The notes under the pieces were generated by a model. The model ran no database searches, had not been told where the DNA came from, and saw only the letters and a program-made list of their open reading frames with translations. From Cliona cf. orientalis (lineage: Eukaryota; Porifera; Demospongiae; Clionaida; Clionaidae): a stretch of 64,000 nucleotides of DNA. Where the stretch lies: NCBI GenBank assembly GCA_963930775.1, contig OZ005705.1:5828001-5892000 (forward strand), written 5' to 3'. Below are positions 44,601 through 52,156 of the stretch, in pieces. Made by a program: the position numbers and the translations under genes. How positions within the stretch are numbered: position 1 is the first letter of the stretch; each line of letters begins with the position of its first letter.

Positions 44601-46003
44601 TACAGGGTGCCTCATACAGTATCATAAGACAGCAATTTCCACTTCAGCTGGCATATGGAGTGACTGTACACAGGATCCAAGGGTGCACAATACAAAAGGC
44701 AATAGTGTGTCTCGGTAGCACATTTTTTGAGTCTGGTCAAGCTTATGTTGCTCTCAGCCGGGTTAGAAAGCTTGAAGATCTAGTACTCTGGGACTTTTGT
44801 ACTACAGCTATCAATTTGTTACAGTTTTACAAGCAATTACTGGATTGGTGTGACTATGTGGATGAAATTAACCCAAATCCACCAAAGGAAGTTGTAGCTT
44901 ACCCAGAGAGATCTGATGATGTTAGTAATGAGCCACTTCCTGACTCCACCACCAGTACAGAGGAGAATAATACCCAGAGCATTGCCTTTAGTGAGGATTC
45001 TAAAAAGTCTATTTCTGCACAACCACCAAGAAAACAGTCAGCTGGTAAAAAGACACCTTTGAGCAGCCAACCACTTCCTCCACCTGCACCTGACCCACTG
45101 AGTCCTAAATTAGATCAGACCACTTCTACACAAGTACACAAACCAGGCAGCCCATCAGTACAAATTTCTGACTCTAACAATATTATGTACATGTATGTGG
45201 TTTTGGACAGAGTTTGTTCCACCATGCTGAATAATTTATCTCCACACAGTAGGCAGTTAGAATATGTAGTTTCATATTTTGAGACCCGTTCAGCTGTACT
45301 GGATCAGGTGGTACAATACTTGAATTCACTTCCCGTTACATATGCCAACACTTTACCCAACCTGCATGTGGACAGATATGTACAGTGTGAATCACATCCA
45401 GTTTTCCTTCAAAGCTTTAAGCCAATTGCAACTACTGGTGATGGCAACTGTATGTACCATGCTTTGTCACTGGCTATTTGTGGTACAGAAGACCTTTCAG
45501 TTGTCATTAGGCTCCTTACTACGTATGCACTTATCAAGTACAAGCCTGCCATGATGGATGTACTCGCTAACATATATTTCACTGGAGACAATCACCAACA
45601 CACTCAAATGTTCACCAACACTGTACACAAGGCAATTCATCTTGGTGTATGGGGAACAGACCTACACTTGTTTCCACTCAGTCTGCTGCTAAACAGACCC
45701 ATATTCACGTACACTACTTTCTATAGAACTGTGGACTCTGTGAGAATCTTAGAACTATCTGACACACTAGATGCACACCATTTAGCTCAAAGGTTCTCAT
45801 CACGAGATCGAGGCACCACAGGACACTTTGTGTTTTGCAGTGATGTACTTAGGGTGACCCTTTCCTCTGGAAGCATTGCCTCACTTCCATTTCCACCACT
45901 TTCTATATTTAATATTTTGAACCAGCACTGGGTAGCATTGTTGATGCTATCACCTTCTGTAGCTGCCCATATCCCTATACCAACCACTAGAATAATAGCC
46001 TGA
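38612..46003 (+). CDS. Helitron Rep/helicase with zinc-ribbon/AT-hook array and C-terminal OTU domain
   Basis: Uninterrupted 2463-codon frame, the replication-transposition protein of a Helitron (rolling-circle DNA transposon). Order: N-terminal zinc ribbons CxxC-x12-CxxC with AT-hook-like GRP cores (residues about 8-590); Helitron-like N-terminal domain (HLHPWGFGGWHYNCDMSF near 910); Rep nuclease with histidine pair GAVHWHMLVW (His1107, His1109) and two-Tyr motif YLAKYISK (Tyr1234, Tyr1238); Pif1-type helicase with GPAGTGKS (1690-1697), VIDEFS (1763), LLGDPAQLP, GVTVHRIQG (from 2017) and YVALSRV; then an OTU cysteine protease with DGNCMYHAL (Asp2277, Cys2280) and NQHW (His2439). OTU fusions are known in animal Helitrons. 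All catalytic residues I can check are present and there is no stop, so the copy may be young or active. Element ends were not located. Confidence 0.95.
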   Translation: MPVKKVRCVSCGAENHPNSRTCPSCGNACKRKRGRPRGEVGGGSRGVNKPAIEVKRPEGETVSPQRSTQPPIGCSSVNYPADPHRSMTNDPSHFNSQCQQSPVRKRGRPTKTSNDYSTKPCPSCGEQNSLLNSLCDHCQQSLVCKGGRPTKTTNTKPCPNCGEQNSPLNSVCDHCKQSLVCKGGRPTKTTNDYLTKPCPSCGEQNSPLNSICDHCQQSLVRKRGRPTKTSEDYSTKPCPSCGEQNSLLNSLCDHCQQSLVCKGRRPTKTSNTKTCPSCGEQNSPLNSLCDHCKQSLVRKRGRPTKTTNDYLTKSCPSCGKQNSPLNSICDHCQQSLLRKGGRPTKTTNDYLTKSCPSCGEQNSPLNSICDHCQQSLLRKGGRPTKTTNDYLTKTCPSCGEQNSPLNSICDHCQQSLVRKRGRPTKTSEDYSTKPCPSCGEQNSPLNSICDHCQQSLVRKRGRPTNTSEDYSTKTCPNCGEQNSLLNNLCDHCQQLLVKPCKSGKLCPSCGEINDPKVDTCSQCEQPLKRKRGRRPVNERPCPSCGTMNGNNSFVCVHCHKPLYEVNFDSCIELPVEWNVCVDSVNLNNDLLAKLRLRCAQQREFDAQPLVDGICYNCGKVLLNNISNVQIPPPNGMGTENAPAAAYLRAVPNCSVHFVVSNDSDVEKWFCCNHCKSHAVPADQHIGDIYTDDHEVKPVSEWSMSKPKPIATLSNNYERQQISLCRLFSKTVKDAGVCQFKHVQGEVNSGRKLDRHYYGLFGFLACKREDIWEHSPNPASSVRIHNAINWLHKNNPLYGTFFSEYETLLRYVKPSFINPALLESQNLSLKHLLEEEAIGMAFPVDSRYFDQFPLIYNTNVDCSDDVAGRQFPRPECQAKLHEIVYTKYGEKHLDVKTFPHLHPWGFGGWHYNCDMSFSAHIRMRLYDVRGWFASDFLYPFFKFDYMTKSRLRAYASKLCVQVSNLAEPLNASKVKVNDPYARYGTEVPRSIPGSAQYWRSFGLDLIAMVEQRGLPDFFLTLSAHDGWPQVQATLRNGWGAVASDSEVQDLAVNVSDRQPVGWHPEVSVLAAEKRFKWFMNLLKSDDGPLGKVEELVVKKEYQKRGAVHWHMLVWVKPGTAPPHAVMAEVPRGPDTSDKVAAYVRKLVETMMLHKVCNPNRCLKGSYGKPLTKCKYGFPYSTPQPCTELDEDHIRYLDMRRLREDAIVVQYNPEIAILWGAHHNVQHVSKHGFEQYLAKYISKTEPSSKIELPEDCSEPQKYLRTRVIGAIEALEILMGFEQHQASRRIVYLPTELKPSRRTLKSKRDLENLSDDSESVYSETRLEKYLQRPSELSTLTYPDFFRWWDIARSAQQQKAADAAAEGGTYCVTRQGSDDFAAYMDASVTLRNAQNSLSQLLHDSTYSPETREDVVALVIYLRYNEVPNVVVDAVVKHYEGEGIDVGNTNVHMPLSQDHCVRLEHALSMINFCDQELVTGLSSYHWVMNIKPSESLISVLTRYPPGSMLPDKNDRYWVRRSKMVMTRHRFLSCIGDDQENYYQQKFLLSVPITDQSEAVQNPPNSWIEHCVRLNMCDTHLDAIACMQSGVSHGFSVEALRSLAQLYVENGFLTHDEADTFLSDIPVPGERDEPQSTVADYMLDDSHGQFDGLTTKAPSNDLSSIVSTFTDSQARAYKWIENQLAAGKQVRAAIVGPAGTGKSYLLRGLIELLKCKQLVVVKLAPSGVAAHLIGGTTLHHFFALDIECNSSLENGTVQVAKLRKTDVLVIDEFSMLDFFLFRIVEGLCRKFAKKHSSRHPFGGRHVILLGDPAQLPAIGHRDIFGTKLWRTFSILILREVKRATDPILSSVLLKVRMGICDNEVIQVLKSRVQPRNINDIELDRTVVICSTCAECDDINEECLERLNGNPVSYEAIDTDHNGLPLREADNRRLQRCRGKLPDCLTIKVGARVILRRNLNIGSGWVNGTLAIVVSIHSNCIVVQKLTNSAHRYPVPRFKQKIEIQGASYSIIRQQFPLQLAYGVTVHRIQGCTIQKAIVCLGSTFFESGQAYVALSRVRKLEDLVLWDFCTTAINLLQFYKQLLDWCDYVDEINPNPPKEVVAYPERSDDVSNEPLPDSTTSTEENNTQSIAFSEDSKKSISAQPPRKQSAGKKTPLSSQPLPPPAPDPLSPKLDQTTSTQVHKPGSPSVQISDSNNIMYMYVVLDRVCSTMLNNLSPHSRQLEYVVSYFETRSAVLDQVVQYLNSLPVTYANTLPNLHVDRYVQCESHPVFLQSFKPIATTGDGNCMYHALSLAICGTEDLSVVIRLLTTYALIKYKPAMMDVLANIYFTGDNHQHTQMFTNTVHKAIHLGVWGTDLHLFPLSLLLNRPIFTYTTFYRTVDSVRILELSDTLDAHHLAQRFSSRDRGTTGHFVFCSDVLRVTLSSGSIASLPFPPLSIFNILNQHWVALLMLSPSVAAHIPIPTTRIIA
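38963..40124 (+). repeat. 120-bp coding tandem array (zinc ribbon + AT-hook units) in the Helitron gene
   Basis: Ten near-identical units of 40 residues (some 37) run from residue 118. Each has CPSCGEQNS, then CDHCQQSL, then GRPTKT. Two diverged units follow (CPSCGEINDP, CPSCGTMNG) and one precedes (CVSCGAENHP). Units starting near 39544, 39664 and 39784 differ at only a few bases, so the array has expanded recently. Cys spacing predicts one zinc ribbon per unit; the GRP cores resemble AT-hooks. Confidence 0.9.
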
Positions 46004-47350
46004 ACTGTGTTGACATAATATTATTATTGTGTGTGCACTCCTGCATGTATACACACACTGCACATATGCACATACTAATACACCATGTATTAGTCATTGG
46101 TACTACACATGCACACACATAATATGCACATGTGTACTCATAAGGATTTGAGGTCAATTATGTAATGCACACACAATGTCATACACCATGCAGTGATCAG
46201 TGATCAATTTTGAGACCTCTTGAATGCACACATGTACAATTTCATACATACGTACACATGTACATACTCACGGATCACTGATCAAACATGCAGGTATAAT
46301 AATAATTATAGTACTAAAATTAATTATAACATAATATACTGGAAGCACATAATTATAATAATATACTAACTATTGTTTAGGCACACATATATACACACAT
46401 ACACTTAGCTAGTTTGGGCCCCCATGCATCTCAACGTCCACGTCGTGGGGCCTGGGAACATGTTGGATTTAAGCCTGTACAAAAGGGATGACAGTATCTC
46501 AGGTCAGTGTTCTCCTCAGCATACCTAAGGCATCTTGGCCCAACAAGCCTTCAGTTCAGAATTCCCTTTGATGTGGGGGTAGTGCTAATCTGATAGTGCT
46601 AATCCATAAGCTTTGATTTGGCCACAGTCTCCACCCAGCTATATGCCCTACTATAATGCCTTAAATTTTTTCCTGGAGAGAACACTGCAGATATGTACAG
46701 TACTAAGCCAATATGTTGCTAATGGAGGTGTAAAGTGACAGGAAAATCAGGGAAGTTTACTATAATAATTATAATATAGTCATCTACGTACACTTAGTAA
46801 TTCTTATTAATTTTAGATAGAATTAGGGTACTAAGAAGAAGCCAGTAAGCCTAAATACCCAAAACTAATTTTGATGTTTAAAACATTGTTTCTTGACTGT
46901 ATTCTCATCCTATATATGTAGCATGGCATCACAAGACAACTGGCAGCTTCTTTTTCTCAGAAAAGTGCATTCTTCAAAGATTGTTTGTCTATACAAGAAT
47001 GATGACCAGCTTGTTAAAAATTATTGTGATGACATTGTTTCATAGTTCACTTTTTGCAAACTTGTGTGTGTGTTTACTTTCCATGATTGTACATGATATT
47101 GTATTATACGTTTATTAAAATTCCTTTCCTGATCGACGCTAGCGCTATATTTAATAATTATAAATAACATTGCGTATTAATTTAATTTAATTTCCGGTCA
47201 CCTTGGCCATTCGAAATTTCTGATTGACTTTCCTTGGCGTTCTTTTGCTGACTCCCAACGGCAGTGCAGTGTAAGCTAATCGACTCAATCTAGCTTGTAT
47301 AATTTTCTGTAGTCCATTATTTAACTTCTAAGTACCTCCAGTCCTTTCAA
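46004..47350. other. Spacer after the Helitron gene
   Basis: AT-rich, with many ACATGT/TGCATG words. It has a 9-bp hairpin, actaataca/tgtattagt (46074-46094), and an inverted pair gtgatcagtgatca (46196) / ggatcactgatca (46274). No CTRR terminus could be placed, so the 3' end of the Helitron stays undefined. Confidence 0.5.
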
Positions 47351-47962
47351 ATGGCAGCTAATAGACCCCCTTTTATGTTGTTATCGTTTGATGTGCACGT
47401 TGCGATTGTAAAGTTGCTAAACCTAAGAGATGCACTAGCGTATGCCCAAATCACTCCTGTAACAAGGGAGGCTGTACAGTACGTTTTTTCTCACCGTGTA
47501 CAGCTCGATTTTGGCTCAGTACTGGGGCCCAATGGTCAAATCTTGTTGCCTGATGACACCATCATGGAGGTCCTGCATGCTCACGTGAGAGCAGAAGCTA
47601 TCACTGACTTCTCGGTGCAATCCACCTTTACAGCTTTCACCCCTTTAGAGCAATACATGCAATCTCACTGGATCCCCATGCATGACAGTAGTGGGTTCCC
47701 CACAGGAGTTGGGCATGGTGTTCTTTGTAACATCCGATACCCCACCCACACCTACTGTGGTGGAGCCACTCCCCAGCAAGGGCAGCAGTTGCTTGCAATA
47801 TGGAATCAGTTTCATGATGATTATGGGGTATTTTGTATCGCTGCAGCTAATTTTAATTCCATTTCTCCTCTTAACAATGCCCCAGGAAATTGGTCTACTC
47901 GAGATTTTGAGTCTTCCATGGCCAACGACGTCAGTAGTTCTGACAGTGAGGACCCAGAGTGA
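47351..47962 (+). CDS. F-box-like small protein, paralogue 1
   Basis: Intronless 203-residue protein (ATG at 47351, stop at 47960). The N-terminus LLSFDVHVAIVKLLNLRDAL followed by AYAQIT resembles the helical F-box pattern, which would suggest an SCF substrate adaptor; this is inference from pattern only. It continues with QLDFGSVLGPNGQI, ITDFSVQSTFTAF, HWIPM, GGATPQQG and INNAPGNWST-like segments, then an acidic Ser/Asp tail (SSSDSEDPE). All blocks recur in the inverted paralogue at 56494-57135. About 60 bp after the stop comes a CA microsatellite, as in the paralogue. Confidence 0.7.
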   Translation: MAANRPPFMLLSFDVHVAIVKLLNLRDALAYAQITPVTREAVQYVFSHRVQLDFGSVLGPNGQILLPDDTIMEVLHAHVRAEAITDFSVQSTFTAFTPLEQYMQSHWIPMHDSSGFPTGVGHGVLCNIRYPTHTYCGGATPQQGQQLLAIWNQFHDDYGVFCIAAANFNSISPLNNAPGNWSTRDFESSMANDVSSSDSEDPE

Positions 47963-48020
47963 TCATCATACACACAGACCTACCTACATACTTGCTTGTT
48001 CATTTCAAAGGCATAGCTCA

Positions 48021-48069
48021 CACCACACACACACACACACACACACATACACACACATGCACACACACA
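48021..48069 (+). repeat. CA microsatellite downstream of F-box-like paralogue 1
   Basis: Interrupted (CA)n tract beginning caccacacacacacacacac. It matches the tract found in the same relative place after paralogue 2. Confidence 0.9.
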
Positions 48070-49033
48070 CCTACTCTTGCTATAAGTTAGGTCATGTGAG
48101 CACTTCAGTCAAGCAAGTTAAATTAAATTGTTTGTTATATTATTCAGTCTATTGCAATATCAATAATAATTATTGTGTACAAACAAGAAAGTATTGATCA
48201 CTTCTGGAAATAATTGTTTATAATGAAAATAAGATACCATGAAAGTGGTGAACTTGGTACAGGATGGTCAATGGTACTATTATTATAGTATTAATTATGC
48301 ATGCATGCACGTTGGAAACTCTAATAATTATATTATTAATGATGTATACTGTATCCCTCCTGTTGACATTCCGATGATCTCTGTAGGGTAACTATATACT
48401 TCAATGGAAACCATCATCATGTTCGAGCATTCACTGACACTATATATGCACATGCAAGGCAAAATTAATTGGACTATGAAGAAGTTAGGCATATATAACC
48501 ACAATGCATTATTATATTTATACAGCATGATAGTAGTAATAATAATTATCATTGCATCACTTCTATTGTACTGTAGTATACATAACTTCTGAGTCTATAG
48601 TTCTTCCTCAGATTATTATACAATGTCATGATGTCATCATAATAATTATTGCATTATTACAGTAGTATGGTGCTTCTTTGATTCATTGCAACTTGACTGA
48701 ATATTATTCATTAGTACCAATCTGAATCTACATCAATAATATTATTATAATAAATATTATGGATATTGTGCTAAAAATATTATTAACATGCACATTATTA
48801 AATTTTGTTGACACTATGATTGTGCTATTACACGTATAGTGTCCCGGGTGCTCAACATACTCGCGATTTTGACCAATATAATATGGGCACTTACAAATTG
48901 CATACATTTGTGCGGGTATACATGGGGGCTTACTTAGAAGCACTTGCCCACCTATGTGTGCATGGTCATATTATAATAATACAAGGTATAGCTCATAATA
49001 ATATTATAGGATATGTTACAACACTTAATAACA

Positions 49034-49230
49034 TACCATGTAGCCGGAAATATTGGTCGGAATTAAATTTGGTGGTTGAGCCCAAAATTACTATTGCAAC
49101 AATAATATTATTGGCGGATTTAAATTTGGCAGTTCGGTACAGGATCACCATATACATACCGGAAATTTTGGCAAATTTAATCAGTTGTAATATAGACTAC
49201 CAAACCACCAAATTTTCCAGCTATACGGTA
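49034..49230. repeat. TACCGTA-type MITE, GGCGGATT subfamily
   Basis: Starts taccatgtagccggaaatat and ends ttttccagctatacggta. Internal ttggcggatttaaatttgg and gttcggtacaggatcaccat match 18825-19018. Confidence 0.75.
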
Positions 49231-49810
49231 CACAATGCAACCAGCTACACGACCTTAATTGGGGTACATAAGATGCATCGTCAAATGCACCCCAACTACG
49301 GTCATTCAACTAGTTTGTTAGCCTCTCATCATTGGCCTACCCTATGATGACCTATATACATGCACCTCTCTGGTAGCCTGTAATTAAATTTAATTTGCCT
49401 AAAAAAACATTGGTTGCTAGGTGATGGCCATGGCATGGCAGCCAGTACCCACAAATATTCCAAGATACATACTATAGTCACAGATAATTTTAGCCACACA
49501 CAATGATAGTAACAATTGTATAAGAGCAATAGAGGTTCTGAAAGAGTTTCAATACTTTTTTAAGGCTCATATGACCTCTAGCTAGCACAGGGTTAGCAGC
49601 CTTACTATGCGATACAAGAAAATGTGAGTTGGCAAACTGAGAACAGGTTCAAAACATGAGCCATTGAGCAGATGGTGAAGGGGGTATAATTATGCAATAA
49701 AATTAATGTCTCCACAAATATCCAATACCTTGTCTTGTAAGCGCCACAATCAGATCATCAAATTGAATTCATATAATATTGTAACCTGGCAAACCCCATT
49801 ATCAGACGGT

Positions 49811-49962
49811 TATGAGAAAGGATCCATTCCAAAGCACACTGGTCCACCATAAGAAAGGATCCCTTCCAAAGCACACTGCATGGTCCACTGAGAAAGGATC
49901 CATTCCAAAGCACACTGATTTACTGAGAAAGTATCTATTCCAAAGCACACTGGTCCACATAC
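49811..49962 (+). repeat. About 37-bp minisatellite inside a short inverted repeat
   Basis: Four units built on gagaaaggatccattccaaa followed by gcacactg. The array is bracketed by ggttatgaga (49808-49817) and its reverse complement tctcataacc (49977-49986). Confidence 0.8.
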
Positions 49963-50076
49963 CACGATCCAATGATTCTCATAACCATCAGTGATAGATG
50001 CCTTTGTAACAAAAGTAGCAAGTGATCTATGTTGCCCAACTATAGATATGACACTACGCTAGTGTATTCATGGTCT

Positions 50077-50088
50077 TGCGCATGCGCA
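50077..50088. promoter_or_regulatory. NRF-1-like palindrome upstream of the small acidic gene
   Basis: tgcgcatgcgca in a CG-rich patch (cgcatgccatgcgccggccg follows). It lies about 200 bp before the putative first splice donor of the gene at 50284-50762. Confidence 0.45.
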
Positions 50089-50283
50089 TGCTCAAGCCTC
50101 GCCTAGCCCGCGCATGCCATGCGCCGGCCGCACAGCATGGCCGCACGCGTACAGTGCACATATAGGAATTCAGCTTGCCGATAAAAATGTCAATAAAACA
50201 TACTCAGATTCAGTGTTTGCTACATTTGTATTCCATTTGCAAAGGTAATTCTCTATCAACCTCTCAAAGTTTCAAAGTTTCAA

Positions 50284-50762
50284 AGTAAGTTCATTATTAT
50301 GTTCATATCAACCAGCATGGTGAAGGACCCTTCAACTTGCCGCATAATAATAGCTACAATGTCGTGTATTAAAATTTGCAGTGGCTGATCGCGAGGCGCA
50401 GGCTACCGCAAGTGGATCGGCCCCAGGTAAGCTATGATCTACGCGTTTAACTTAAGCAGATAGACTCATTATTATAAAGGTATCAAGCTCATCATACATT
50501 GTATATACTAGTATAATATGCTTGCCTTATTATTAATTGTACTGGCCTATCTGCAGCTGCAGCATCACAATCACAGGCCACTGCCGTCGCTGCAACCGAA
50601 AACAGTGCGGCGGAGTCAGACACCGACCCTTACAACGATTGGCAACTGTCGGAGGAGCAATGGGCTGATGCACCAGAATTCCAAGATGAAAAAGATGATA
50701 GGGAATCTGTGGAGACCAGTGAGGCCGAGGCCAGTGAGGCCGAGGCTAGTACCACTGAGTAG
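50284..50762 (+). CDS. Small acidic orphan protein with a start codon split by an intron
   Basis: Exons 50382-50426 and 50557-50762 join in phase. The only ATG arises when the last base of an upstream exon (A at 50284, donor caaa/gtaagt) is joined to TGGCTGATCG at 50382, giving MADREAQATASGSAP. The 83-residue product is Ala/Ser-rich then acidic, with DTDPYNDWQLSEEQWADAPE and a repeated SEAEA near its end. No family recognised and no transmembrane segment. The A/TG split start is inference from splice sites and phase; an alternative upstream exon cannot be excluded. Confidence 0.5.
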
Positions 50763-51211
50763 GGCTAGCTTGCGGCAGCGAGTGTGTGCACTCAATTGGG
50801 TGAACTGGATCATGGACACCACATTTAAACTCTGATGGTTTATCTATTCATCTAACTTGATTCTAAGCTTATCTCAGTAACCTATCCGGTTGCTTTGAAT
50901 TGATCATGATTATTATGATGTATGATGTTGATCGATTGTCTATTAATACATCTTCTGCTAATCAATATTATTTGGCTGTGGATTTATGGGCTAACTGCAT
51001 GCATGCGCGAGCGCTGTTGACCAATGAAATTCTACACTAAGCATATAATATGCATTAAAGATATTCACTTCCGGGTTTCATATCTAGCTATTACTTCCAG
51101 TTGAATACAGCTTAGTCACCAAGTGACACGCAGATCCTTCGATCGCGAGCTTCGATCATCAAGGATTGAAACTTCCATCTAATTTTGCAGGAATTCATCT
51201 AGCTATATATT

Positions 51212-52156
51212 ATGGACTCCACTACGAGTGAACTCGACGGTCGCGCCGAATCCGATGAGCAAAATTTGACGGAATACGAAAGCGAGTCTGAAAGAGGTAG
51301 ATTTCATAATATTAGCTATATAGCTATATCTAATACGGTGAAACTATAATATTATAGAAAGTGCATGTTGTAAGTTTCCGGTCCATTGGCATGTGCGTTC
51401 TACTTTAAATGGTATAGCTAGCTATCACCTGCTAATTTCTTTGCTGCAGAGGTCATGGAATACGACACGTCGGACAGGTACATTGACGAGGATGCACTGT
51501 TGGATGATCCAGCTGCTACAAACAACCCTGAAGTCGAGGAACCTGGAAGACTGCAGGATGAAGATTTGGCTCCTGCTGGTGGGTATTAGTTATTAAATTT
51601 TAATAGTATTGTAGGCCAGCAGCTGATGAGTCACAAAAGCATTGCATACACGACTTTATACAGTGAATTACTGCTACGCATACACATATTTGTAGCAGAG
51701 AACACAGAGCCTGCAGTAAATAATAGCATGGAAGCTTCTGAATCAGAGTCAATGTCAACATCTTCCAGTCTGCCACCATCTTCTGGTGCCCCAGGTTCAT
51801 TGCCGTTTACATCTGCTGGAGGGTCAGCCCCAAATCGTCGACAGAGCTTAGGTTCTGGGCGAGTGCTGCTGCCTCTGCCACCAACATTACCACCAGGTCC
51901 TAGAGTTACCTTTCCCCATGGTGGGCTATCACTAAACCTCACTAATAGTGGGCGCGGAAGAGGATACAGCAGCCATGGCAGAGGAGCACCATACAGCAGT
52001 CATGGAAGAGCACATGTGCACAGCAGTCACGTGCACACTCATGGACAAGTATATTATGGACATCGACATCGTGGATACGGCCATCGTGGACGTACACGTG
52101 GACGTGGCAGAGTCAGGCCTTACCCTCGTTCATCACCAGTGGTAAGTTTTACATGA
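51212..52156 (+). CDS. Acidic-to-RG/His-rich orphan protein
   Basis: Three exons, 51212-51296, 51450-51578 and 51696-52156, read in phase to 224 residues. The N-terminal half is acidic (ESDEQNLTEYESESE, DRYIDEDALLDDPA). The middle is Ser/Pro-rich. The C-terminus is RG/His-rich with GRGRGYSSHGRGAPYSSHGR, HVHSSHVHTHGQ and GRTRGRGRVRPYPRSSP, typical of disordered RNA-binding tails. A donor-like gtaagt follows SSPV at 52142, so the last residues VSFT and the stop may be intron read-through with a further exon not identified. Function unknown. Confidence 0.55.

Larger units (their letters stand above)
47963..50283. other. Spacer with CA repeat, MITE and minisatellite
   Basis: Contains the CA tract (48021-48069), a TACCGTA-type MITE (49034-49230), a 4-unit minisatellite (49811-49962) and, near its end, an NRF-1-like palindrome (50077-50088). 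No gene supported. Confidence 0.6.

Noticed and set aside
46074..46094. Hairpin after the Helitron gene as its 3' terminal hairpin
   Set aside because: A 9-bp stem is present, but no CTRR end follows at the expected short distance, so the terminus cannot be claimed.
47682..48197. Second frame overlapping F-box-like paralogue 1
   Set aside because: It runs into the CA microsatellite and is a shadow of the conserved frame shared with paralogue 2.
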